19,619 nucleotides of DNA. It comes from JBMFLE01 sp049971355. Lineage in GTDB: Bacteria; Patescibacteriota; Patescibacteriia; UBA2591; UBA4787. Under the pieces are notes generated by a model. That model had not been told where the DNA came from, did not search any database, and worked only from the letters and a program-made list of their open reading frames with translations. The stretch's first letter is position 1, and each line of letters begins with the position of its first letter. A program made the translations under genes and the position numbers. The stretch lies in NCBI GenBank assembly GCA_049971355.1, contig JBMFLE010000008.1:1-19619 (forward strand), in the 5' to 3' direction. Shown here piece by piece: positions 14,078 to 19,619 of this stretch.

Positions 14078-15805
14078 ATGGATAATATTGAAATTGCACA
14101 AATTTTTAATCAAGTTGCTGATATTCTCGAAATCCGAGGCGCTAATCAATTTCGGGTTGGCGCTTATCGCCGGGCTGCTCAAGTAATCGAGGCCCTACCT
14201 AAAGATATTAATGAAATTTATCGCGAAAATAAATTAGAAGAAATGCCGGGAGTGGGCGAGAGCATTGCTTCGCATATTAAAGAGTTGATTAAAACAGGTA
14301 AATGTAAAGAATTTGAAAATTTAAAGAAAAAAGTGCCGGCTGGATTGATTGAATTGATGCGTATTGAAGGTCTCGGTCCGAAAAGGGTTAAATTTTTATA
14401 CAAAAAATTCGGCATCAAAAACATTCAACAATTAGAAAAACTTTTGGTCAGCCACCGACTTTTAAAAGAAAAGGGCTGGGGAGAAAAATCTGAACAAAAT
14501 ATTTTACGCGGAATTGAACTTTATCATCGTTTTAGTAAACGATTTTTGCTTGGCAAGATTTATTTTTTAGCTCAGGGAATAGTTGATAAATTAAAAAAAT
14601 GTCCGGAGATTAATCAAGTTGAGTTATGTGGTAGTATTCGTCGAATGAAAGAAACAATTGGTGATTTGGATATCTTGGCCACAGCCAGAAATCCAAAAAA
14701 AGCAATTGATTTTTTTTGTCAATTACCCGAGATTCAGGAAGTGCGCGCCAAGGGACCGACTAAAGTTAATGTTTTACTCCGTCGCGGCCCGGAGGCAGAT
14801 TTAAGAGTGGTTAAGCCAGAATCATTCGGTGCCGCTTTACATTATTTTACTGGTTCAAAATCTCATAATATTGCTATTCGCCGAATAGGTGTAGAAAAGG
14901 GATTGAGAATTAACGAATATGGGGTCTATAAAAAAATTGATGGCAAGTTAAAATTAATTGGTGGCCGGATAGAAGAAGAAGTTTTTAAGGCAGTTGACTT
15001 GCCCTGGATTCCGCCAGAGATACGAGAAAATACTGGCGAAATCGAAGCGGCTTTTAAAAATCAATTACCAAAATTAATTACTCTCAAAGATATTCAAGGC
15101 GACTTGCATAGCCATTCAAATTGGTCTGATGGGGCCCAATCCATTTTAGAGATGGCTGAAGCAGCTAAAAATTTAGGCTACAAATACATTGCTATTACTG
15201 ATCATACGCCCACAGTCGGCATCACTCACGGTTTAACAGCCGAAAGGGTTTTAAAACAAATTAAGGAAATACAAAGTCTTAACAAAAAACTCCGCGGTAT
15301 CCGCGTTTTGGCTGGCATTGAAGTTGATATTAGAAAGGATGGTTCCCTTGATCTGCCAGATAAAATTTTAGAAAAATTAGACATCGTTGTTGCTTCAGTT
15401 CACACTGCTTTTCGTCAATCAAGAGAAGAAATGACCAAAAGAATTATTAAGGCTATTCGTAATCCGAATGTTGATATTATTGGTCATCCTACTGGTCGGC
15501 TTATTAATGAAAGAGAACCCTATGAATTAGATTTGGAAGCGATTATGACAGAGGCAAAAAGAACCGGTACAATTTTAGAATTAAATTCATTTTGGAATCG
15601 ATTAGATTTATCTGATGTTAATTGTCGATTAGCAAAAGAGAGGGGGGTTAAAATTGCTATTTCAACTGATGCCCACAACGCCGCGGAGCTGGAGATTATA
15701 AAATTTGGCGTGGCCACAGCCAGAAGAGGATGGTTGGAAAAGAAAGATGCAGTAAATACTTTACCTTTAGATAAATTATTAAAATTGTTAAAATCACCCA
15801 AATAA
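14078..15805 (+). CDS. polX: DNA polymerase/3'-5' exonuclease PolX
   Basis: PolX is a family X repair polymerase that fills short gaps in base-excision or end-joining repair. The 575-aa product has the full bacterial layout. The helix-hairpin-helix N-terminal domain is at about 1-145 with EEMPGVGESIASHI. The nucleotidyltransferase palm has GSIRR near 183, the metal Asp pair GDLDIL near 194-199 and the third Asp in ADLRVV near 240. A C-terminal PHP exonuclease domain starts near 340 with its metal ligands LHSHSNWSDG, ITDHT, ASVH, IGHPTGR and STDAHN all present, so both activities are probably intact. The ATG at 14078 directly follows the RAYT element. It ends 2 bp before the next ATG. Confidence 0.96.
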   Translation: MDNIEIAQIFNQVADILEIRGANQFRVGAYRRAAQVIEALPKDINEIYRENKLEEMPGVGESIASHIKELIKTGKCKEFENLKKKVPAGLIELMRIEGLGPKRVKFLYKKFGIKNIQQLEKLLVSHRLLKEKGWGEKSEQNILRGIELYHRFSKRFLLGKIYFLAQGIVDKLKKCPEINQVELCGSIRRMKETIGDLDILATARNPKKAIDFFCQLPEIQEVRAKGPTKVNVLLRRGPEADLRVVKPESFGAALHYFTGSKSHNIAIRRIGVEKGLRINEYGVYKKIDGKLKLIGGRIEEEVFKAVDLPWIPPEIRENTGEIEAAFKNQLPKLITLKDIQGDLHSHSNWSDGAQSILEMAEAAKNLGYKYIAITDHTPTVGITHGLTAERVLKQIKEIQSLNKKLRGIRVLAGIEVDIRKDGSLDLPDKILEKLDIVVASVHTAFRQSREEMTKRIIKAIRNPNVDIIGHPTGRLINEREPYELDLEAIMTEAKRTGTILELNSFWNRLDLSDVNCRLAKERGVKIAISTDAHNAAELEIIKFGVATARRGWLEKKDAVNTLPLDKLLKLLKSPK

Positions 15806-15807
15806 AT

Positions 15808-16473
15808 ATGAACAAAAAATTGGCAAAAATATTTTATGAAATAGCGGAAATGTTGGAAATAAATAGTGTGCCCTATAAACCAAAAGCCTACAAAAAAGCC
15901 GCTCAAACAATTGAAACACTTCAAGAAGAAGTTTCTACTATCTATAAAAATGGTGGACTAAAAGCATTAAAAGAATTACCAAACATTGGAACAAGTATTG
16001 CTCAAAAAATAGAAGAATATATCAAAAAAAATAAAATTAAATATTATGAAGAATTAAAAAGAAAAACTGCTATCCGTTCTATTGTCACCCATTATTTTCA
16101 AACTAAAGGACTGTCATTAGATAAAATTAAAAAAAGCGCCAGAAAAAAAGAAATACTCTATTCACGATTCACCAGACCGGCTAAACAACTTTTGGAATTA
16201 GCCGGTTCTGTCAAAAAAGCTAAAGAAGCAATTTCTAAAGTAGCTGAATGGGCGAAATCGCGTAATTTAGACTATGCGATTGAAACGGTTTTTAAAAAAT
16301 GGCTGGAATTAGATAAACTAAAGCCAAAAGAAATTGTCAAAAAACCATTTTTCCAAGACCAGCCTATGGTTTGGAGTTCAACTGAAAAAAAATGGTATGT
16401 TGTTACTGATGGTGGTGAATGGAAAGAATTTGTTGGTGATGAAAAAGACATTGAATGGAGAATTGTGAAATAG
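15808..16473 (+). CDS. PolX-type helix-hairpin-helix domain fused to an unrecognised C-terminal domain
   Basis: The product is 221 aa. Residues 1-85 match the N-terminal 8-kDa-like domain of PolX and Pol beta (KLAKIFYEIAEMLEINSVPYK, KAYKKAAQTIE, LKELPNIGTSIAQKIEEYI, YYEELKRK), and the upstream PolX carries the same domain. From about residue 87 it diverges completely. A basic helical part (KKSARKKEILYSRFTRPAKQ, KKAKEAISKVAEWAKSRNLD) is followed by a short segment rich in Trp and Tyr (MVWSSTEKKWYVVTDGGEW) that looks like a small beta unit. No polymerase or PHP residues are present. I do not recognise the C-terminal domain. With only 2 bp between it and polX, translation is almost surely coupled, so a DNA-binding accessory role in PolX repair is a reasonable inference. 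Confidence 0.85.
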   Translation: MNKKLAKIFYEIAEMLEINSVPYKPKAYKKAAQTIETLQEEVSTIYKNGGLKALKELPNIGTSIAQKIEEYIKKNKIKYYEELKRKTAIRSIVTHYFQTKGLSLDKIKKSARKKEILYSRFTRPAKQLLELAGSVKKAKEAISKVAEWAKSRNLDYAIETVFKKWLELDKLKPKEIVKKPFFQDQPMVWSSTEKKWYVVTDGGEWKEFVGDEKDIEWRIVK

Positions 16474-16501
16474 ATTAGTAATAATTCGCGAGAATATTTG
16501 T

Positions 16502-17512
16502 ATGATTAGCGATTTAAATATTATTTTTTTCGGGACGCCAGAATTTGCGGCAATTATTTTGGATTCTTTGATAAAGAATAACTCCAAACCTGTAACAGTT
16601 ATTACCGCGCCTGATAAACCAGTTGGTCGTCATGCCTACCAGCAGGCAGGAAAGCAAATTCTAACCCCCCCACCGGTCAAAGTATTATCTCAAAAACATA
16701 ACATTCCTATTCTCCAGCCAGAAAATTTAAAAGAAAACTTAAATCTTAAATCTGAAATCTTAAATCTAAAACCAGATTTATTCATTGTTGCCGCCTATGG
16801 TCTAATCTTGCCTCAAGAACTTTTGGCTATCCCCAAATACGGCTCACTTAACATTCACCCCTCTCTTCTCCCAAAATATCGAGGCCCTTCGCCAATCCAG
16901 GCGACAATTTTAAATGGCGATACTGAAACTGGGGTAACGATTATTTTAATGGACGAGAAAATGGATCACGGACCAATTCTCGCCAAGTGCAAAAAACAAA
17001 TAACTAATAAAATTACGACTGAAGAATTAACAAAAGAATTGGCTGATTTAGGGGCCAAATTATTGATTGAAACTTTACCAAAATGGATAAATGGCGAAAT
17101 AAAGCCAATACCACAAGACCATTCAAAAGCGACTTTTACTAAAATCATTAAAAAAGAAGATGGGCAGATAAATTGGAGTAATTCGGCTCAAGAAATAGAG
17201 AGAATGGTTAGAGCTTATTGGCCATGGCCGAGTGCTTACACGCGAATCCAAACCACAAAACCCAAGATCCAAAATAAAATTTTAAAAATTATTAAAGCCG
17301 ATGTTTTAAAAATTGAACATCAAAAACAACCGGGTATGGTTTTTTTAACAGAAAACAAAAAACTATTGGTTGCTTGTAGGGAAAATGCATTAATTTTAGA
17401 AGAAGTCCAACTTGAGGGAAAAAGACAAATGACCGTTCAAGAATTTTTGAACGGCTATCCAGAAATTGTCGGCTCGTATTTAGTTAACAACAAAATCTCG
17501 GCTAACTTTTAA
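16502..17512 (+). CDS. fmt: Methionyl-tRNA formyltransferase
   Basis: Fmt transfers a formyl group from 10-formyl-tetrahydrofolate to initiator Met-tRNA. The 336-aa product opens with IIFFGTPEFA, the family's nucleotide-like fold start. The catalytic Asn and His are in LNIHPSLLPKYRGPSPIQ (near residue 116), and the catalytic Asp is in MDEKMDHGPIL (near 150). The C-terminal OB-like tRNA-binding domain follows from about 205 (INWSNSAQEIERMVRAYWPWPSAY). An insertion of seven residues (His-Ala-Tyr-Gln-Gln-Ala-Gly, 44-50) interrupts the conserved PDKPVGR-KQxLTPPPVK stretch and coincides with a DNA palindrome. The start ATG at 16502 lies 28 bp after the previous stop; no clear Shine-Dalgarno. A solitary REP-like palindrome and a terminator follow. 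Confidence 0.95.
   Translation: MISDLNIIFFGTPEFAAIILDSLIKNNSKPVTVITAPDKPVGRHAYQQAGKQILTPPPVKVLSQKHNIPILQPENLKENLNLKSEILNLKPDLFIVAAYGLILPQELLAIPKYGSLNIHPSLLPKYRGPSPIQATILNGDTETGVTIILMDEKMDHGPILAKCKKQITNKITTEELTKELADLGAKLLIETLPKWINGEIKPIPQDHSKATFTKIIKKEDGQINWSNSAQEIERMVRAYWPWPSAYTRIQTTKPKIQNKILKIIKADVLKIEHQKQPGMVFLTENKKLLVACRENALILEEVQLEGKRQMTVQEFLNGYPEIVGSYLVNNKISANF
16633..16648. repeat. Palindrome inserted in frame in fmt
   Basis: TGCCTACCAGCAGGCA has a 5-bp inverted stem (TGCCT/AGGCA) around a 6-base centre. It lies inside the 21-bp (16631-16651) stretch that encodes the extra residues 44-50 of Fmt, relative to the usual family sequence. It probably represents a small palindromic repeat that entered the gene without breaking the frame. 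Confidence 0.55.
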
Positions 17513-17564
17513 TGGGCCTTTAAATTCTTCAATAATGACAAGGGTTTTAGAAGTCCCACTTTCC

Positions 17565-17577
17565 GGGGACTGTCCCT
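17565..17577. repeat. Solitary REP-like palindrome of the RAYT family
   Basis: GGGGACTGTCCCT is the same palindrome as the ends of the RAYT element, in the right-end orientation, but without a transposase next to it. It lies between the fmt stop and the terminator. It is the kind of stand-alone repeat a RAYT would mobilise. Confidence 0.75.
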
Positions 17578-17588
17578 CTAGTCATAAT

Positions 17589-17620
17589 AACAAAAAAGAC
17601 TCTGGCGAGTCTTTTTTGTT
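17589..17620. terminator. Bidirectional Rho-independent terminator
   Basis: A perfect 14-bp stem, AACAAAAAAGACTC (17589-17602) with GAGTCTTTTTTGTT (17607-17620), encloses the 4-base loop TGGC. The stem has a GC-containing top and A/T runs on both sides, so it gives a T-run in both directions. It separates fmt (plus) from the convergent zinc-ribbon gene (minus) and probably ends both. Confidence 0.93.
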
Positions 17621-17635
17621 TAATATGTTGATGTT

Positions 17636-17905
17636 TTACGATTCGTCACCGCCAAATCTTCGACCACCACCACCGAATCCGCGGCCACCAAAACCGCGTC
17701 GCGGATTGGACATTCGGAATTTTCTTTGACATTCAGGACATCTAATTCTATCTAATGATTTGTTCGGATCTGGATTAAAAGGAAGTTCTTTAATCTCTAC
17801 TCCGCAATCGCAACATTTGATATTCAAGGCTGAAACATCATACATTTGTCTTGGCGGACGATTAAAACCACCGCCACCAAAACCACGATCATTACTATAA
17901 GGCAT
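17636..17905 (-). CDS. Small Gly-rich zinc-ribbon protein (CxxC...CxxC)
   Basis: The product is 89 aa. A central zinc-ribbon-like core has CCDC and CPEC, i.e. CxxC-x21-CxxC, with aromatic and Pro residues between. This resembles the small CxxC-x17-CxxC proteins common in CPR bacteria and some archaea. Both tails are rich in Gly, Arg and Phe (RGFGGGGF near the start, RRGFGGRGFGGGGRRFGG near the end), like RGG-type RNA-binding tails. A nucleic-acid-binding role is plausible but unproven. The minus-strand ATG is at 17905-17903. It converges on fmt and shares its terminator. The 388-bp region upstream holds a near-consensus promoter 355 bp away and several palindromes. Confidence 0.85.
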   Translation of the reverse strand: MPYSNDRGFGGGGFNRPPRQMYDVSALNIKCCDCGVEIKELPFNPDPNKSLDRIRCPECQRKFRMSNPRRGFGGRGFGGGGRRFGGDES

Positions 17906-17915
17906 ACTTATTTTA

Positions 17916-18029
17916 ACCCTTTTGCCAAACTTATCGGAACTAATTTATGAATGTATTAATAATTAGTCCGAATATTAATAATTTTAAGTTTAGCGCAAAT
18001 TAGAGACCTTTATGTTTGGCAAAAAAGGT
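17916..18029. repeat. Nested inverted repeats upstream of the zinc-ribbon gene (possible MITE-like element)
   Basis: AACCCTTTTGCCAAAC (17916-17931) is the near-exact inverted partner of GTTTGGCAAAAAAGGTT (18013-18029). Inside lies a second inverted pair, CGGAACTAATT (about 17935-17945) with AATTAGTCCG (about 17961-17970). The whole is about 114 bp, AT-rich and has no open frame. It could be a miniature inverted-repeat element or a structured 5' leader. On the minus strand the outer arm lies only 10 bp before the zinc-ribbon ATG. Confidence 0.6.
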
Positions 18030-18057
18030 TCAGCCTGAGGTGGATCCGCCTCTTGGC
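18021..18057 (-). terminator. Terminator-like palindrome with T6
   Basis: GAGGTGGATCCGCCTC (18037-18052) is a full inverted repeat with one G-T pair, extended by an outer GCC/GGC pair (18033-18035 with 18055-18057). On the minus strand six T (18026-18021) follow after a 6-base gap. The gap is longer than in a textbook terminator. The palindrome could instead be a degenerate intergenic repeat. Confidence 0.4.
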
Positions 18058-18115
18058 GAAAATTTAACCTCACAATTTTAACTGTTTTAGCTGCACTTAA
18101 TTTTTACCAAACTGA

Positions 18116-18188
18116 CCCATCCGAATAGCGCGCCTTCGTCCCGGTCAAACTTAGGACTCCGGCAATCCGAATGCGCCCATCCGAATAG
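18116..18188. repeat. TCCGAAT-containing direct repeats
   Basis: CCCATCCGAATAG occurs at 18116-18128 and again at 18176-18188, exactly 60 bp apart. A related AATCCGAATG lies between them at 18164-18173. The TCCGAA core is the same as in the heptamers of the inverted-repeat arms at the left edge of the window. Confidence 0.75.
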
Positions 18189-18259
18189 TTTATGAAAAAA
18201 ATTTACTTCATCTAATTCTTTGATATCTTTTGTTTTTCTTTTTTAATTTATCAGATAGT

Positions 18260-18287
18260 ATTATAACAGACTGAACTAATTTGTCAA
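18260..18287 (-). promoter_or_regulatory. Near-consensus sigma-70 promoter (TTGACA-16-TATAAT)
   Basis: Read on the minus strand, TTGACA (18287-18282) and TATAAT (18265-18260) match both consensus hexamers perfectly, with a 16-bp spacer. It lies just downstream of the glycosyltransferase stop and points toward the zinc-ribbon gene, 355 bp away. It is the best promoter match I found in the window. Confidence 0.8.
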
Positions 18288-18293
18288 TTCAAG

Positions 18294-19619
18294 TTATCCC
18301 CGAGGATCACGTCTCTTCTCGGTCACTCTAAATCCCAGATATTTGCCGAGCATTAATCTCGTGACTGCTTCAGTGGCTGGGATAGCGCCAAAAATTAACA
18401 TCGTTAGAGGGAAGAGCAACCATTGCAAAATCATAAAGAGATATTTGTAAGGTTTATGTTTAGCTGGTCGGGGCGGTAAAAGAATGGTGCTAAAAATTGC
18501 CGAGAGAAAGAGTCCTATCATTGCAATGGTCATTAACCATTCTAAAATAAAAGGAGCGTTCAAAACAATACCTTCCTGAATATTTCTTTGTCTGGCTACC
18601 CAAATTGGCAAATATCCTAAAATTAAAATTATAATTGGAACTGTTGCCCAAGAGCAAGACCCTTCATATTGTGTCCAAAAAGGAGGCCATTTTTTTAGCC
18701 AAGGCATTTTTTTATTTTTAAAAAAATTCCAGAGCATCCAGGGAACATTTTCTACGCCGTAACCCCAACGAAGCATTTGTTTATACTGATTAACTAAGGT
18801 TCGCCAAAAACTACCGCAATAAACTGTATCCATTGAAACCGAAATATAGAGCGGCACAACTTTATAGTCACCACTATAATGATTAAGGCAAATCAAAAAA
18901 ATTCTCGAGTCTTCACTAACCACATCTTTTGGCCAAAAGCCGACTTCAACCAAGGCTTTAAAACTCATTGAATGTGAGGAAAAAGTAAAATATAGCTGTG
19001 GTTTTGATAATTCAGTTAAAAGCCAAAAAGTTGTGCCGCGAGCGACTACTCGAGTTAGGGCCGGAGAATCCCAGATATTATTGTTAAATACAGCAACTGG
19101 CTGAAAGCTTGTTCGGGTTGGATTAGGAACGGTTAAATAGCGATAAGTTAGATAACTAAAATACTTGGGGTGGACACAAGTGTCAATATCAAAACAAGAG
19201 ACAATAATATTTTCATAAGGAATTTTTAACTCATCAATTAATCTTTTAACTTGATGACCAGCCCAATTAGTATTTGAACCCTTGCCCGGTATTTCGGCTA
19301 GCAAATTTTTGGGATGAAGCGAGATTAATAATTTAAAAAATTTATCACCATATTTTTTTACAATTTCATCGCTAATTCTTAGAAATCTCTCTTTATCTCT
19401 TTCCTCGCCGGCCAAAACAACTATAAATTTATCTTTTGGATAATCAAGTTGACTTAAAGCATATATTAGAGTTTCAATAACTTCAGGTTCTTTGTAAACT
19501 GGTAATAAAATGCTATAAATAGGTAAATCTTGATCGTGAAGTTCTCGGATTTCGGCTTGTGTGACTGCTTCGTAAAGTTCAAATCTTGCACCAGCTAATG
19601 TCAAAACAAACTTAAATCC
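18294..19619 (-). CDS. Membrane glycosyltransferase, family 2 (5' end beyond the window)
   Basis: The frame stays open to the right edge, so the N-terminus is missing; a TTG at 19604 is internal and not a credible start. The visible part is about 441 aa. It starts the GT2 fold with YSILLPVYKEPEVIETLI, has the Asp-rich CFDIDTCVHP (DxD-like), the acceptor-site acidic motif VSEDSRIFL, and QMLRW, the Q-x-x-R-W motif of processive glycosyltransferases such as cellulose and hyaluronan synthases. Three hydrophobic helices follow in the last 130 residues, ending with a basic tail. It probably builds or exports a surface polysaccharide. The missing N-terminus is likely to hold further membrane helices. 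A strong promoter for the next minus-strand unit begins right after its stop. Confidence 0.88.
   Translation of the reverse strand, partial: GFKFVLTLAGARFELYEAVTQAEIRELHDQDLPIYSILLPVYKEPEVIETLIYALSQLDYPKDKFIVVLAGEERDKERFLRISDEIVKKYGDKFFKLLISLHPKNLLAEIPGKGSNTNWAGHQVKRLIDELKIPYENIIVSCFDIDTCVHPKYFSYLTYRYLTVPNPTRTSFQPVAVFNNNIWDSPALTRVVARGTTFWLLTELSKPQLYFTFSSHSMSFKALVEVGFWPKDVVSEDSRIFLICLNHYSGDYKVVPLYISVSMDTVYCGSFWRTLVNQYKQMLRWGYGVENVPWMLWNFFKNKKMPWLKKWPPFWTQYEGSCSWATVPIIILILGYLPIWVARQRNIQEGIVLNAPFILEWLMTIAMIGLFLSAIFSTILLPPRPAKHKPYKYLFMILQWLLFPLTMLIFGAIPATEAVTRLMLGKYLGFRVTEKRRDPRG

Larger units (their letters stand above)
18021..18253 (-). ncRNA. Candidate non-coding transcription unit
   Basis: On the minus strand, a TTGACA/TATAAT promoter (18287-18260) would start an RNA near 18253. 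A GC-rich hairpin followed by six T lies at 18057-18021, giving a transcript of about 230 nt. No open frame with a plausible start fills it. It contains two CTATTCGGATGGG units 60 bp apart and a GTCC/GGAC hairpin. It does not show the signatures I know for tmRNA, RNase P, SRP or 6S RNA. The alternative is a long leader of the zinc-ribbon gene, or simply repeat-filled intergenic DNA behind a promoter. The rest of the 17906-18293 gene-free stretch holds the nested inverted repeats described separately. Confidence 0.35.

Noticed and set aside
15520..15924. Minus-strand 134-codon open frame
   Set aside because: It is a shadow of the polX end and the following gene, both of which have clear family matches.
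17535..17729. Plus-strand open frame rich in Pro after fmt
   Set aside because: It crosses the terminator and is the antisense of the Gly-rich tail of the zinc-ribbon gene; GGN codons read backward give Pro.
18021..18253. tmRNA, RNase P, SRP or 6S RNA
   Set aside because: I looked for their conserved core sequences (for example GGAAGGAAGCAGCC of SRP and the RNase P core) and did not see them.

Overview
The window is AT-rich (about one third G+C by eye) and densely packed with bacterial genes. It most resembles a chromosome segment of a Patescibacteria/CPR bacterium of the Parcubacteria or Microgenomates type. This is inferred from the gene mix: a stand-alone PolX, a short gamma-type DnaX, a TraG/HerA-like membrane ATPase next to small hypothetical proteins, a KtrAB-like K+ system, a Gly-rich CxxC...CxxC protein and many palindromic intergenic repeats. 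Few genes have a clear Shine-Dalgarno sequence. TGA is used as a stop (the methyltransferase ends in TGA) and no gene is interrupted by in-frame TGA, which argues against the recoded Gracilibacteria/Absconditabacteria.

Layout. (1) 1-1484: an unrecognised multi-pass membrane protein gene sits between two long imperfect inverted repeats of at least 195 bp, whose outer parts carry helically spaced TCCGAAC heptamers. (2) 1575-2699: dnaJ. (3) 2742-2894: tRNA-Glu(CTC) nested inside what looks like the remains of a second tRNA. (4) 2998-7037: four co-directional genes: a Pro/Glu-rich helical protein, a NifX/NafY-fold protein, an 861-aa membrane-anchored TraG/VirD4-like ATPase, and a membrane-anchored FAM173-like methyltransferase. 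(5) 7155-10776: dnaX, tRNA-Gln(CTG), trkH/ktrB and trkA/ktrA on one strand, with the transporter ATG three bases after the tRNA CCA. (6) 10849-14075: an MgtA-like P-type ATPase whose last codons are replaced by an inserted REP-associated tyrosine transposase (RAYT) element bounded by GGGGACaGTCCCC-type palindromes. (7) 14078-17512: polX, a gene joining the PolX N-terminal helix-hairpin-helix domain to an unrecognised C-terminal domain, and fmt. (8) 17589-17620: a strong two-way terminator. (9) Minus strand from the right edge: a partial membrane glycosyltransferase, a 388-bp intergenic region with a near-consensus promoter and several palindromes, then a small Gly-rich zinc-ribbon gene.

How the genes fit together. 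DnaX, PolX, the tRNAs, Fmt and DnaJ are housekeeping functions in replication, repair, translation and folding. TrkH and TrkA form a complete K+ uptake pair (channel plus RCK gating subunit), and the downstream P-type ATPase is probably a second cation transporter (Mg2+). The TraG-like ATPase cluster suggests a membrane-linked nucleoprotein motor, but no relaxase or pilus genes are visible. The least explained parts are the inverted-repeat cassette at the left edge, the tRNA-in-tRNA arrangement, the PolX-domain fusion protein and a possible non-coding transcription unit near 18.0-18.25 kb.
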